Origin: Catalinimonas niigatensis
GTDB lineage: Bacteria; Bacteroidota; Bacteroidia; Cytophagales; Cyclobacteriaceae
DNA length: 64,000 nt
Assembly: GCF_030506285.1 (NCBI RefSeq)
Contig: NZ_CP119422.1
Span: 6,125,501 to 6,189,500 of the forward strand
Reading direction: 5' to 3'
Shown: positions 1 to 9,197 of the stretch, piece by piece
Layout of the letters: each line of letters opens with the position of its first letter
Numbering within the stretch: the stretch's first letter is position 1
The notes under the pieces: model-generated
Databases searched by the model: none
Told to the model about the DNA's origin: nothing
Seen by the model: only the letters and a program-made list of their open reading frames with translations
Position numbers and translations under genes: made by a program

Positions 1-189
1 ACACTTTTGTATACAGTATCTACCATGCACTGCATGAGTGTATCTTTGGCCCAGGGAGGTATGGGGTTAGGAGCCATGTGGGGCAGAGAGAAAGCAGTAG
101 AAATGCTGAAAGAAGCTGGTTTTTCAAAGATCAAAGAGCATATACTAGAGCAGGATATCCAAAACCGTTATTTCATTATCAGTAAATAA
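1..189 (+). CDS. Class I SAM-dependent methyltransferase, C-terminal end (partial)
   Basis: Only the last 62 codons lie in the window; the reading frame is open to the left edge, so the start is upstream. The visible part has the HCMSVSLAQGG segment, then GAMWG and an amphipathic helix ending in EAGF. From memory this matches the tail of class I methyltransferases that carry a winged-helix N-terminus, where the EAGF element precedes the last beta strands. The SAM-binding motifs are outside the window, so substrate and true family are unproven. The gene ends 35 bases before the next one on the same strand. Confidence 0.6.
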   Translation, partial: TLLYTVSTMHCMSVSLAQGGMGLGAMWGREKAVEMLKEAGFSKIKEHILEQDIQNRYFIISK

Positions 190-224
190 TCATCCTAATA
201 GTAACCTTTAAACAATAATCAGTC

Positions 225-1154
225 ATGCAATTTTCAAAATTCCTCTTTAGCCTTATGCTATCTCTGTTGCTGATGGTTTCTGTCATGGGGCAGTCTATCC
301 AATCTGATGAGTTTCTTTCGGAAGGAGCAAAGATACATTATGTCACTGCCGGGTCGGGTACACCACTGATACTTATTCACGGATTTTCAGATAATATTTC
401 TATCTGCTATCAGGATACACTAGATAGAGAGGGTACTACTTTCATTTCAAAGCTAGCGAAGCGTTATAAAGTAATAGCGCTGGATGTCAAAGGACATGGA
501 AAGAGTGATAAACCTATAGAAGCTCATTACTATGGCAAGGAATTGCAAGAGGATGTGATCCGCCTGATGGATCATCTGGGTATAGAAAAAGCTCATGTGA
601 TGGGATATTCTATGGGTGCTTTCATCACAGGAAATCTGCTCATAGATTATCCTGAAAGGCTCATCAGTGCCACGTTAATCGGAGGAGCACCCTTAACCCA
701 ATCTCAATATTCTCCTGATCATGAGCTCATTAGTCTAATCAATGCTACTTCAGAAGCGTTGGAAAAGGGAGAAGGCATAACTCCCTTGTTGCAGTGGTTT
801 TGGCCTGGCCATCAGGCTGAACCTAGTTTGGAAGAGCTGGGCCAGATCAACAAAAAGATACTAACCGAACAGGATACTGAAGCTCTTAAAGTATGTATGG
901 CTAGTCTTACAGCATTGTGTCAGGTAGATGAAGAGAAGCTCATGCAATCGGATATTCCTGTCACTTTAATCAATGGTACAGATGATCCGCTTAGGCATGA
1001 TATCGTTCGCTTTCAACGACTCAAAAGAAGTAATTCTGTTTTAATTGATGGGGCAAACCATATGGACATTCTGATGTATGCTGAATGTCTGGAAGCTGTG
1101 GATAAATCTCTGTCCCTCGTGGATATGCAGGTTGGAAGGGCGATAAGCAAGTAG
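225..1154 (+). CDS. Secreted alpha/beta hydrolase
   Basis: A 309-residue protein with a hydrophobic signal peptide at residues 1-22 ending near MGQ, so it should be exported. The fold signature is clear: the HGFSDN oxyanion-hole region near residue 52, the nucleophile elbow GYSMG with Ser129, an acidic residue in GTDDP (D253/D254) and a histidine in GANHMD (H279). These form a typical Ser-Asp-His triad. The family covers esterases, lipases and haloalkane dehalogenases; the Ser nucleophile argues for an esterase-like enzyme. The substrate cannot be read from sequence. The spacing of 35 bases from the methyltransferase end allows co-transcription. Confidence 0.85.
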   Translation: MQFSKFLFSLMLSLLLMVSVMGQSIQSDEFLSEGAKIHYVTAGSGTPLILIHGFSDNISICYQDTLDREGTTFISKLAKRYKVIALDVKGHGKSDKPIEAHYYGKELQEDVIRLMDHLGIEKAHVMGYSMGAFITGNLLIDYPERLISATLIGGAPLTQSQYSPDHELISLINATSEALEKGEGITPLLQWFWPGHQAEPSLEELGQINKKILTEQDTEALKVCMASLTALCQVDEEKLMQSDIPVTLINGTDDPLRHDIVRFQRLKRSNSVLIDGANHMDILMYAECLEAVDKSLSLVDMQVGRAISK

Positions 1155-1214
1155 CAATGCACACAATTTTCAGAGCCAAAATTCAGTAGACGTACATTTA
1201 CCGGCGTTTAAAAT

Positions 1215-1457
1215 GTGAAAGCCTATAAAAATGAAGCCAAAATAGAAAACACTACTGTACCCATACAGCAGTTGGCAGTAGAATTTCGCGCACTTAACCT
1301 GAGTGAGGAGGAATTGCAGCAACTGACTGATTTTGTGGAAAACGCACTCTACGATCCTGAACTTATGCGCTATGTTCCTGAGTACTTGCCATCTAACTTA
1401 TGTTTTCCTAAAAATGACCTCCAGACAAGATTTGATCTTGATTTTGAATCATATTAG
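1215..1457 (+). pseudogene. Decayed C-terminal fragment of a di-heme cytochrome c peroxidase
   Basis: This open frame of 80 codons starts at a GTG; the overlapping ATG at 1213 runs straight into a stop. The product has ALNLSEEELQQLTDFVENAL followed by YDPELMRYVPE and CFPKND. From family memory, Bacteroidota MauG/CcpA-type peroxidases end in this same order of elements, usually with an SGxCFPNND tail. No heme-binding CxxCH lies upstream, and only 60 bases separate it from the hydrolase gene, so about 80% of the parent gene is missing. It is most likely a gene remnant; a short expressed peptide is possible but unsupported. Confidence 0.5.
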
Positions 1458-1596
1458 TTCTGATACTTGGATTGGAAATGAGTGTTTTTTCTATAAAAAT
1501 CACCCATGTTTGAAGTATACACACATACCATGTTCTTACCTTTCAATTAAACATAATTTAGGGGATTGATTCCAGAAATTAATAAATCAAGACCCA

Positions 1597-2901
1597 GTGG
1601 ATAAAGAAACCCTAGAAGCATTAGAAAGTGCTTTAAATGCCTCTCCCAATAATATATTGCTGAGAAGGCAGGTAGGAAAAGCCTTGTTTAAAAATGGTGA
1701 ATATGAACGAGCAAAAGACCATTTCAACATTATTCTGCAAACAGAAGCCGACGATGAAATCAAGCTATACCTGGCCCGATCGTATTCCTACTTAAAGCAT
1801 TTCAGTCCCGCTCTCATAATTTGCGAGGAGCTTTTAAAAAAGTCGGAAAGTACTGAGATAGTTGTAGTGTATATACAAATTCTGATCAATGATGGACAGC
1901 TACAGGAAGCCATTGATCAGTATAAGACATATCAAATCAAAATACCGGGTTGGAAAAGTGAGGAACTGGAGGCACAATTAAAGTTGCCTGTGCAAACACA
2001 TCCATCAACTGCGCTTGATGGTGAAGATACATACAACCCTTTTCTGGAAAAGCCCAATACCGACTTCTCCAAAGTGGGAGGTATGGAAGAGGTGAAGGAT
2101 GAGATACGGATGAAAATCATTCAGCCGCTAAAGAATCCCGAACTTTTTAAAGCGTACGGAAAAAAAGCAGGAGGAGGTATACTGATGTACGGCCCTCCCG
2201 GCTGTGGCAAGACTTATCTTTCACGGGCTACTGCCGGGGAGATTGACTCCCGCTTCCTGTCAGTTGGGATAGAGGAGATTATGGATATGTGGCTGGGCAG
2301 CAGTGAAAAAAATCTGCACCAAAAGTTTGAGCTGGCCCGGAAACACACACCTTGCGTGATATTTTTTGATGAAATTGATGCGCTGGGTAGTAAACGCAAT
2401 GACCTGAAGCAGTCTGCCGGAAGAAATATCATCAACCAATTCCTCAAAGAATTGGATGGAGTAAATGCCAACAACGACGGAGTATTGGTACTGGGAGCGA
2501 CCAATTCTCCCTGGCACATGGACTCCGCATTTCTGAGGCCCGGCAGGTTTGACAGAATTATCTTTGTGCCGCCCCCGGATACTGATGCTCGCGCAAAAAT
2601 CCTGGAACTGCATCTGGAAGATAAGCCGACACAAAAAATTGACTATGCCAAGATAGCCACTAAGACTGAAGGATTCAGCGGCGCTGATATGAAATTACTG
2701 GTGGATTTGGCGGTCGAGGAAAAGCTAAGGCGCTCTATGAAAAGCGGAAAAGTAGAAGTCATAGAGACAAATGATCTTCTGGCACAATGCAAGAAAGTTC
2801 GTCCCAGTACCAGGGAATGGTTTAACACTGCTAAAAACTACGCGCTCTACGCCAATGTATCCGGCCTCTACGATGATATTATCTCCTATCTAAAGCTGTA
2901 A
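1597..2901 (+). CDS. AAA+ ATPase with N-terminal TPR repeats
   Basis: A 434-residue protein. Residues 1-115 hold three to four TPR-like helical repeats. Residues about 155-400 are one AAA+ module of the classic (Cdc48/Vps4/FtsH-like) type: Walker A GPPGCGKT at 199-206, Walker B VIFFDEID at 254-261, sensor-1 GATNSP near 300 and arginine fingers in LRPGRFDR (R314, R317). All catalytic residues are present, so it should hydrolyse ATP. There is no protease domain or transmembrane segment. The GTG start is the only usable one after an in-frame stop at 1567. The next gene starts two bases after its stop and also carries TPRs, suggesting the two products work together. The substrate is unknown. Confidence 0.85.
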   Translation: MDKETLEALESALNASPNNILLRRQVGKALFKNGEYERAKDHFNIILQTEADDEIKLYLARSYSYLKHFSPALIICEELLKKSESTEIVVVYIQILINDGQLQEAIDQYKTYQIKIPGWKSEELEAQLKLPVQTHPSTALDGEDTYNPFLEKPNTDFSKVGGMEEVKDEIRMKIIQPLKNPELFKAYGKKAGGGILMYGPPGCGKTYLSRATAGEIDSRFLSVGIEEIMDMWLGSSEKNLHQKFELARKHTPCVIFFDEIDALGSKRNDLKQSAGRNIINQFLKELDGVNANNDGVLVLGATNSPWHMDSAFLRPGRFDRIIFVPPPDTDARAKILELHLEDKPTQKIDYAKIATKTEGFSGADMKLLVDLAVEEKLRRSMKSGKVEVIETNDLLAQCKKVRPSTREWFNTAKNYALYANVSGLYDDIISYLKL

Positions 2902-2903
2902 TT

Positions 2904-4100
2904 ATGCTTATCGAACATATTTCCAAAATTTATCTGCTTATTGAAAGGGACAAGCTGGACATTGCCCAGCAAAAAATAACGGAAACCCTGACAGAATTTC
3001 CAGATTCGGAAGACTTGTATATTTTACAGGCAGAGCTTTATCTCAAAAAAGACGAAAACAAACGAGCATTAGAAGCGGCAGAAAGAGCCATTGGCCTGAA
3101 TCCGGAAAATGAAGAAGCATACTACATACAATCCAGGGCTTTTATCGCCTTTGAAGAGCACAAAAAAGCCCATCAAGCTATTGATAAGGCTTTGGTCCTG
3201 AACCCTTATGCAGCAGCTTACTATGCAGTCAAAGCACTTATCCTGCTGGATACCAAAAAGCATCAGGAAGCCATTGAATGGGCTCAAAAAGGTTTAGAAA
3301 TTGCTCCGGATCACCTTTTGTGTAACAATGTGCTCTCCCTGGCACAAAACAAAGCAGGACAGAGAGAAGAAGCCTATGAACGACTGGAGTATATGCTGGC
3401 CGAAGACCCAGAAGATTCTTTCACTCAGGCCAATATGGGTTATCACTTTCTGGCCAAGGGCGATATCAAAAAAGCCAAAGAACATTTTTCCGTGGCTTTA
3501 AGGCAAGACCCTACCAATGAGTTTATTCGTTCAGGCATGATGGAAGCCATCAAGTCTACCAACTGGCTGTATCGTAAATTCTTACATTATTCGCTATGGA
3601 TAGAGAAAATCGGAAGGAAGAATAAGTTTGCCCTCTACATCGGAATCATCATCCTGGTAAACGTAGTACCCTTCTTATTGCCTTTTTATTTATTGCTGAT
3701 CTTATGGAGTTGGTTTGCTGGTCCGCTGAGTGATGTTATCTTGTACTTTGACCGTTACGGAGGAGACCTGATGACCAAAGAAAATCATCGGCTTACCAAA
3801 ATCAATATTTGTATACTCCTGATTGCTGTATTCTGTGGGCTCCTTGCTTTCCTGGTAGATAGCAGCTTCTTCGGATTGGCTTTTGCATTAGTCCTTTCCA
3901 TTGTACCCATTTACCTGATTGACTCCAGCGTGAAGCCCAAAAAACGCATCACAATGTCTGTATTCGCCTGCTCATTTACAGGATTGGGGCTTTGGGGCGT
4001 ATATTCATCATATATCACCGACGGAAGTGCCGGATTAGCCTGGGGTGCATTGCTATTTGCTGTAGTGGCTTTCTCCTGGGTAGCTTCATTGATGGAATAA
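2904..4100 (+). CDS. TPR-repeat integral membrane protein
   Basis: A 398-residue protein. Residues 1-215 form about six TPR units with typical spacing (for example NPENEEAYYIQSRAF and DPTNEFIRSG). A basic amphipathic stretch follows, then about five to six transmembrane segments between residues 245 and 397. There is no signal peptide, so the TPR half should face the cytoplasm. The ATG is two bases after the AAA+ gene stop, which strongly suggests translational coupling. I infer that the TPR half docks the AAA+ ATPase or its client at the inner membrane. I do not recognise a named family for the membrane half. Confidence 0.75.
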   Translation: MLIEHISKIYLLIERDKLDIAQQKITETLTEFPDSEDLYILQAELYLKKDENKRALEAAERAIGLNPENEEAYYIQSRAFIAFEEHKKAHQAIDKALVLNPYAAAYYAVKALILLDTKKHQEAIEWAQKGLEIAPDHLLCNNVLSLAQNKAGQREEAYERLEYMLAEDPEDSFTQANMGYHFLAKGDIKKAKEHFSVALRQDPTNEFIRSGMMEAIKSTNWLYRKFLHYSLWIEKIGRKNKFALYIGIIILVNVVPFLLPFYLLLILWSWFAGPLSDVILYFDRYGGDLMTKENHRLTKINICILLIAVFCGLLAFLVDSSFFGLAFALVLSIVPIYLIDSSVKPKKRITMSVFACSFTGLGLWGVYSSYITDGSAGLAWGALLFAVVAFSWVASLME

Positions 4101-4420
4101 AGACATTGTGTTCACCGGCATTAAAGTACTTTAGCAATTTATGTTTCACATAGTCAAGCGAACTCTTGGGTCTTAAAACCTGTCAGAGCCAAAAATTGCC
4201 ATGCATTTAAAAATATATGGATAAAATAAGCCTTATTTGATAGAAACAATACTTTATAAATATAGAAAAAGTCTAAAGTTATAAGCTATCTCTCTTCTTC
4301 ATAATGAAAAAGTTATTTTGTTTTAAAATTTACAATAACTCGGTATTTTTTTTATCTATAGTGTACACTCTTATATATTAATGGTGCAATTTGTCATAAA
4401 GATGCTTAATTAAGATATAT
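4101..4420. other. AT-rich intergenic region between convergent genes
   Basis: About 320 bases between two converging genes. It is AT-rich, with long A and T runs, and holds no open frame with recognisable content. I see no strong hairpin with a T tract and no repeat. Confidence 0.5.
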
Positions 4421-5866
4421 CTAAGCCAGCACATCATGGATTACATGTCCGTGTACATCGGTTAAACGGATGTCACGACCGCCAAAGTGGAATGTTAGTT
4501 GCTCATGGTTCACACCCAGTAAATGTAGCATGGTCGCGTGCAGGTCATGTATGCTGACTTTGTTTTCTGCTACCCGGTAGCCGTATTCATCAGTACTACC
4601 GAAAATTGTTCCTCCTTTAATTCCTGCTCCGGCCATCCACATGCTGAAGGCAGAAGGATTATGGTCGCGTCCGTTGGTGCCTTGGGCAAAAGGCGTTCTG
4701 CCAAACTCTCCTGTCCAGATCACCAGGGTTTCATCCAGCAGGCCCCGGCCTTTGAGGTCTTTGAGCAGACCGGCAATGGGCTGGTCTACTGCATGGGCAT
4801 TGCGTTCATGTCCATCTTTGAGATCATCATGCTGATCCCAGCGGTCGGCGTTTACACTGGGGCAGGTCAGTTCTATAAAGCGGACACCGCGCTCTACCAG
4901 CCGCCGGGCTAGGAGGCACTGGGCAGCATAGCCGCGGGTATGCGGATCATCTGATTCAAAACCGTAGAGCTTTTTGGTAGCTTTACTTTCTGTAGCAAAC
5001 GCTGTCAGTTCGGGTACAGAGGCTTGCATGCGATAGGCCAGTTCGTAGTTGGAAATCGCTGATTCTACTGCATCGGCATGGCCTAATTTTCCCATCAGAC
5101 TCTGGTCCATCTGTTTGATATACGCCAGCTTTTGATCTTGTATGTGCTTGTCTTCCAGCGGTTGGACATTGGCTAGGGGCACTGCCTGTCCTTTCAGTAC
5201 CGAGGCTTGATAAGAGGCGGGCAGGAAGCCACTGTTAAAATTATCCAGTCCTCCGGGTGGCACTAGTCCTCCATCCAGCACCACATAGCCGGGTAGGTTA
5301 TCATTTTCAGAGCCTAAGCCATAAGTGACCCAGGCACCCATACTGGGGCGCCCCTGCAAGCCGCTTCCGGTATGCAGAAAGTAATTGGCGTTGGTGTGTT
5401 CCGGAAACTCAGAAGTCATGGAGCGGATCAGGGCAATGTCATCTACACAGCTGGCGATGTGGGGAAATAATTCACTAACCGGCATACCACATTCTCCGTA
5501 CTGTTTAAAATCCCAGGGGCTCTTCAAAATCCTGCCAATATTGTCAAACTGGGTAGCGTCTACTTTGAATTTTTTGTAAGGATCTTCTCCATTTTCCTGG
5601 GCAAGGCGGGGTTTAGGGTCAAAAGAATCTACCTGGGAGACACCTCCATCCATATAGAGAAAAATTACATGCTTGGCTTTGGGAATAAAGTGAGGTGAGA
5701 AGGGCGTTGGTTCCAGAGCAGAAGACATACTTTCTATTTTGGAACAAGCGGTTCCTAGTCCGCCAAAGAGACTGAAGAAGGCCAGTGAGCCAAACCCACT
5801 TCGGCAAGTGCCCAGCATCTGCCTGCGACTTAAGGGACGGTGGATGATATGTTTGTTATTTCCCAT
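4421..5866 (-). CDS. DUF1501 family protein (sulfatase/alkaline phosphatase-like fold), Tat-exported
   Basis: A 481-residue protein. The N-terminus carries a twin-arginine motif (SRRQMLG, R14-R15) and then a hydrophobic stretch, so Tat export is expected. The body has DUF1501 hallmarks: the FLYMDGGVSQVDSFDPKP strand, SMTSEFPEHTNANYFLHTG, WDQHDDL, and TGEFGRTPF followed by GRDHNP near the C-terminus. These belong to the alkaline-phosphatase superfamily with metal-binding Asp and His residues. It sits three bases after the PSD1 gene in the same direction. This pair is common in Planctomycetes and marine Bacteroidota, where it is associated with polysaccharide use. The exact reaction is unknown. 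Confidence 0.85.
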   Translation of the reverse strand: MGNNKHIIHRPLSRRQMLGTCRSGFGSLAFFSLFGGLGTACSKIESMSSALEPTPFSPHFIPKAKHVIFLYMDGGVSQVDSFDPKPRLAQENGEDPYKKFKVDATQFDNIGRILKSPWDFKQYGECGMPVSELFPHIASCVDDIALIRSMTSEFPEHTNANYFLHTGSGLQGRPSMGAWVTYGLGSENDNLPGYVVLDGGLVPPGGLDNFNSGFLPASYQASVLKGQAVPLANVQPLEDKHIQDQKLAYIKQMDQSLMGKLGHADAVESAISNYELAYRMQASVPELTAFATESKATKKLYGFESDDPHTRGYAAQCLLARRLVERGVRFIELTCPSVNADRWDQHDDLKDGHERNAHAVDQPIAGLLKDLKGRGLLDETLVIWTGEFGRTPFAQGTNGRDHNPSAFSMWMAGAGIKGGTIFGSTDEYGYRVAENKVSIHDLHATMLHLLGVNHEQLTFHFGGRDIRLTDVHGHVIHDVLA

Positions 5867-5869
5867 AGC

Positions 5870-8800
5870 TCAGATCAGGTAAATAAATTCTTTCATGTTA
5901 AAAATGGTGTGGCAGTAGTCTTTCCATACATCAACCGACTCCAGCACATCGTCTTGCTGGATTTGGTAGAGCTGTGCCTGATTCTTGATAAATGCGCGGG
6001 CTTGCGCCACTTCCTCTTCCCTGGCAGTCCGGGCAAAAGACCAGGCATAAATCCATTGTATGCGTTCTTCCAGACTTAATTCTTTTTGTGTAATTACTCT
6101 TTTGGCCATTACCTCTGCCTGTGCTGCCACAAAAGGATCATTCATCAGCATCAGGGATTGTGCCGGTACATTGGTAGTATTTCTTTTTCCGAAAGTGGAG
6201 AAAGGAATAGGCCGGTCAAAAGCCAGCATCATGGGCGACAGAAAGTTTCTCCTTACTTCTACATAGATACTGCGACGTCCATCACCATCCAGCGGGCCAG
6301 AAGCTTGTGGCCTGCCACGGCCCTGCATAAAATCCGTAAGGTGTACCGCTACGGAAGGACCGTACATGCTGGAATCCAGGCTACCGGAGGCAACAAGCAT
6401 CCCATCCCGGATCGCTTCAGCTTCCAGGCGACGCAGGGGAAATCCCGCCAGCCAGAGGTCTTCCGGGTCTTTCTTTTGCAGGGCTTCGTCGTCAACCACT
6501 GCTCTTCTGAAAGTGTTGGACATCACGATATACTTCACCATTTTTTTGAGGGAGCCGCCTTCTTCCTGGAAGTTGATGGCCAGAAAATCCAGCAGTTCAG
6601 GATGGGTAGGAAGCTTGCCCTGTAAGCCAAAATTATCCACGGTTTCTACAATACCCTTACCAAAAAGGTAATGCCATATGCGGTTGACCATCACCCGATA
6701 GGTGAGTGGGTTTTCAGGGCTGATGATAGACTCTGCCAGTTCTTTTCTTCCGCTTCCCTGAGATCTGAACACTGAGTCTTTGGTAGGCACACTGCTGAGA
6801 AAACGACGGTGGACTACTTCCTCGGAAGGGTTCAAAGGATTTCCCCTGATGAAAACCGGACTGTTGATCTCAAAGCCATCCGTAATACCTGTGAAGTAGG
6901 AAGAATCTGTAAAACGTCGAGACAGTTGTTGCTCTAACTGATGGAGCTTTCTAACTTCCGGAAGATCTGTTTTCAGATTACCCTGACGCAGTGCCTGATT
7001 GATCAGTTGAATATCTTTAGCAGAGCTATTGTCTTCCATCCAATGCCGTACAGCCTGATGAAGGTTATTTTTATTAAGCTGTGATGGAGAGGGCATGTCC
7101 GGCCATGTACTATCATAAGCAAGAGCATAGGAGACTTCTACATAAGCTTCAGTAGGGAGTTTGTAAAAATGTCTTTCGTAATAGCCTGGGATAATCTCTA
7201 TGTAGGCTTTATGTCCCTTCCAGGGAGAGACATCTACGGTGTAATTATACCAGTCGGGCTGATCTACCTGTATTTCCAGTTCTCCGTAAATCGGGTCCTG
7301 AATCAGCTGAAAATTATCAATGATGATGCGAATGGATGACTGCTTGCCCAAAGCCCGGATGCCAATAAAATCTTTGGTAATCGTAAAGTCAGGAGAACGC
7401 AAAGCCCCAACTACTCCGGTATTAATCTGTCTGCTGGAAGCTTTGCCTTCGGAAAGGTCAATAAGCTGACCGGAGTTTTTGTGGAAAAGAGGGTTGCCCA
7501 GAGTCGTTTGGTGTTCAAAAGCCAGGCCTTCACTTTGCCAGCCATCCAGACCCTTGCCCCTGAAATCACCAATTACTTTATGGTCAGTTTCAGTAGTGTT
7601 TTGTTCCTGCTCTTCATGAAATCTCGCATTTTGCACAGGTAATATTTCTTCACCTATCCAATCTTCAGCCAAAAGTTTTCTGATGGCACCTCTGATCTTT
7701 TGGAGTTCTTCCAGGTCCTTCACTTCTTCCAGCCCAAGGTCTGCATCCTGTATGCTGAAACGGCTGCTTTTCATCACGCCATAGAGCGCATAATAGTCAG
7801 TGGTGGGTATAGGATCAAACTTATGGTCGTGACAGCGGGCACAGGATACAGTCAGTGCCTGAAAGGTTTTGGTGGTTACATCTATGATATTATCTATCCT
7901 TTCGGATTCGTCAATTGTCAGATTTACCGGACTGTGTTTGCCCTCCGACATGGCAAAGAAAGCAGTGCCCAGCCGGGATTCATTGCGACCGTTTTCAGTA
8001 TTCCATCGGGGAGATTCCAGCAGATCACCTGCCAGGTGTTCTTTGACCAATTGAGGATAAGGCAGGTCTTCATTGAAAGCTCTGATCAGATAATCCCTGT
8101 ATTGCCAGGCGCCCTGTACCGGATAATCAAACTCATGGCCTTTGGTTTCGGCGTAGCGTACCAGGTCCATCCAATGCCGGGCCCAGCGCTCTCCGAACTG
8201 TGGAGAAGCGATATACTGATCTACCAGTTTTTCGTAAGCTTCAGAGCGGTCATCAGCGACGAACTTTTCAATGTCTGAAGGATGCGGAGGCAGACCGGTA
8301 AGTAAATAAGCCAGCCTCCTGATGAGGGTAGTTTTGCTGGCCATAGCCATAGGAGACAGTTGATGATCTTCCAGTGAAGCAAGGATAAACGCGTCAATAT
8401 CGTTGGCTACTTCTGCTTTATTTTTTACCTGAGGAAGCGTTGGCTTTTCAGGAGGAATAAAAGCCCAGTGTGGTTTCCAGTCTGCACCCTGAGCGATCCA
8501 CTTTTCCAGTAAAGCTTTCTCCTGTTCAGTCAGGCTCAGGTTGCTTTCGGGAGGGGGCATCATTTCGTTGGGATCATCGGCATGGATGCGTCTGATCATT
8601 TCACTTTTTTGAGGATGCCCGGGAAACACAGCCTGTATACCATCCTCTCTCAGTGCAGTAGCGCCTTCAAAAATATCCAAGCGCAACTCAGCCTCGCGGC
8701 TGCTGGAATCGGGACCATGACAGAGGTAGCAGTTTTTAACCAGTATGGGTCGGATATGAAAATTAAAATCTACGGTTTGGGGTAGAGAAGCAGATTCATC

Positions 8801-8881
8801 ATGGGAGCATTGGTTGAAAAATACTGCTGTGAAAAAGAGAAGGATAGCAGGAAAGAAGATTTTTATGAACTGATCTTTCAT
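5870..8881 (-). CDS. PSD1 / planctomycete cytochrome c domain lipoprotein (DUF1549-DUF1553)
   Basis: I start at the ATG at 8881 (1003 residues) rather than an upstream in-frame ATG. From here the protein opens with a lipoprotein signal (MKDQFIKIFFPAILLFF) ending at lipobox FFNQ-C25. A c-type heme motif CYLCH lies at 51-55 and a second CxxCH (CARCHDH) occurs further in. From family knowledge the order is planctomycete cytochrome C (PSD1), DUF1549, a concanavalin-like middle section and C-terminal DUF1553 (NPLTYRVMVNRIWHYLFGKG, FGKRNTTNVPAQSLMLMNDPF). It is first in an operon with the DUF1501 gene. A redox role in polymer breakdown at the cell surface is suspected for the family but not proven. 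Confidence 0.85.
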   Translation of the reverse strand: MKDQFIKIFFPAILLFFTAVFFNQCSHDESASLPQTVDFNFHIRPILVKNCYLCHGPDSSSREAELRLDIFEGATALREDGIQAVFPGHPQKSEMIRRIHADDPNEMMPPPESNLSLTEQEKALLEKWIAQGADWKPHWAFIPPEKPTLPQVKNKAEVANDIDAFILASLEDHQLSPMAMASKTTLIRRLAYLLTGLPPHPSDIEKFVADDRSEAYEKLVDQYIASPQFGERWARHWMDLVRYAETKGHEFDYPVQGAWQYRDYLIRAFNEDLPYPQLVKEHLAGDLLESPRWNTENGRNESRLGTAFFAMSEGKHSPVNLTIDESERIDNIIDVTTKTFQALTVSCARCHDHKFDPIPTTDYYALYGVMKSSRFSIQDADLGLEEVKDLEELQKIRGAIRKLLAEDWIGEEILPVQNARFHEEQEQNTTETDHKVIGDFRGKGLDGWQSEGLAFEHQTTLGNPLFHKNSGQLIDLSEGKASSRQINTGVVGALRSPDFTITKDFIGIRALGKQSSIRIIIDNFQLIQDPIYGELEIQVDQPDWYNYTVDVSPWKGHKAYIEIIPGYYERHFYKLPTEAYVEVSYALAYDSTWPDMPSPSQLNKNNLHQAVRHWMEDNSSAKDIQLINQALRQGNLKTDLPEVRKLHQLEQQLSRRFTDSSYFTGITDGFEINSPVFIRGNPLNPSEEVVHRRFLSSVPTKDSVFRSQGSGRKELAESIISPENPLTYRVMVNRIWHYLFGKGIVETVDNFGLQGKLPTHPELLDFLAINFQEEGGSLKKMVKYIVMSNTFRRAVVDDEALQKKDPEDLWLAGFPLRRLEAEAIRDGMLVASGSLDSSMYGPSVAVHLTDFMQGRGRPQASGPLDGDGRRSIYVEVRRNFLSPMMLAFDRPIPFSTFGKRNTTNVPAQSLMLMNDPFVAAQAEVMAKRVITQKELSLEERIQWIYAWSFARTAREEEVAQARAFIKNQAQLYQIQQDDVLESVDVWKDYCHTIFNMKEFIYLI

Positions 8882-9197
8882 AACCCTTGCATAGCTATTG
8901 TAGTGGCAACATACATAATGCTGATGAAACTTTGTGAGAAGACTGCTGTTTGACCCAGTTCCATAAATCAATTCCAATTAGTAATGCTAACAATATACTG
9001 ATATTGCTTTTCTGCTACAAGCCTTGTTGATTGTTGTTTATTCTTAGAATGCAAGGAAGTGGAAATCCGTAAAAAAAGAGAAGAGTATGTACGATTGTCA
9101 ACCTTCAGGAAATGGAGGGGTTGTTGTCATTAAATCATTCCTTTGTAGAAGTAGTTATCTAAGTAAGTACTACTGATCTATCAAACCAAGCTATGAA
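8882..9197. other. Divergent intergenic region (PSD1 gene / GH43 gene)
   Basis: About 316 bases separate the two divergent start codons, so promoters for both directions should lie here. A weak match to the -7 element (TTCCTTTG, 9138-9145, plus strand) lies about 50 bases before the GH43 start. I see no strong palindrome. Confidence 0.35.

Noticed and set aside
1333-1569. 78-codon frame overlapping the peroxidase remnant
   Set aside because: It is in another frame, without motif, and overlaps the segment that matches a known family.
6086-8278. Long plus-strand frames opposite the PSD1 gene
   Set aside because: They have no conserved motif, while the minus strand encodes a full-length protein with known motifs throughout.
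8882-8977. Longer N-terminus of the PSD1 gene
   Set aside because: Starting at 8977 would put 32 residues before a perfect lipoprotein signal, so the ATG at 8881 is preferred.
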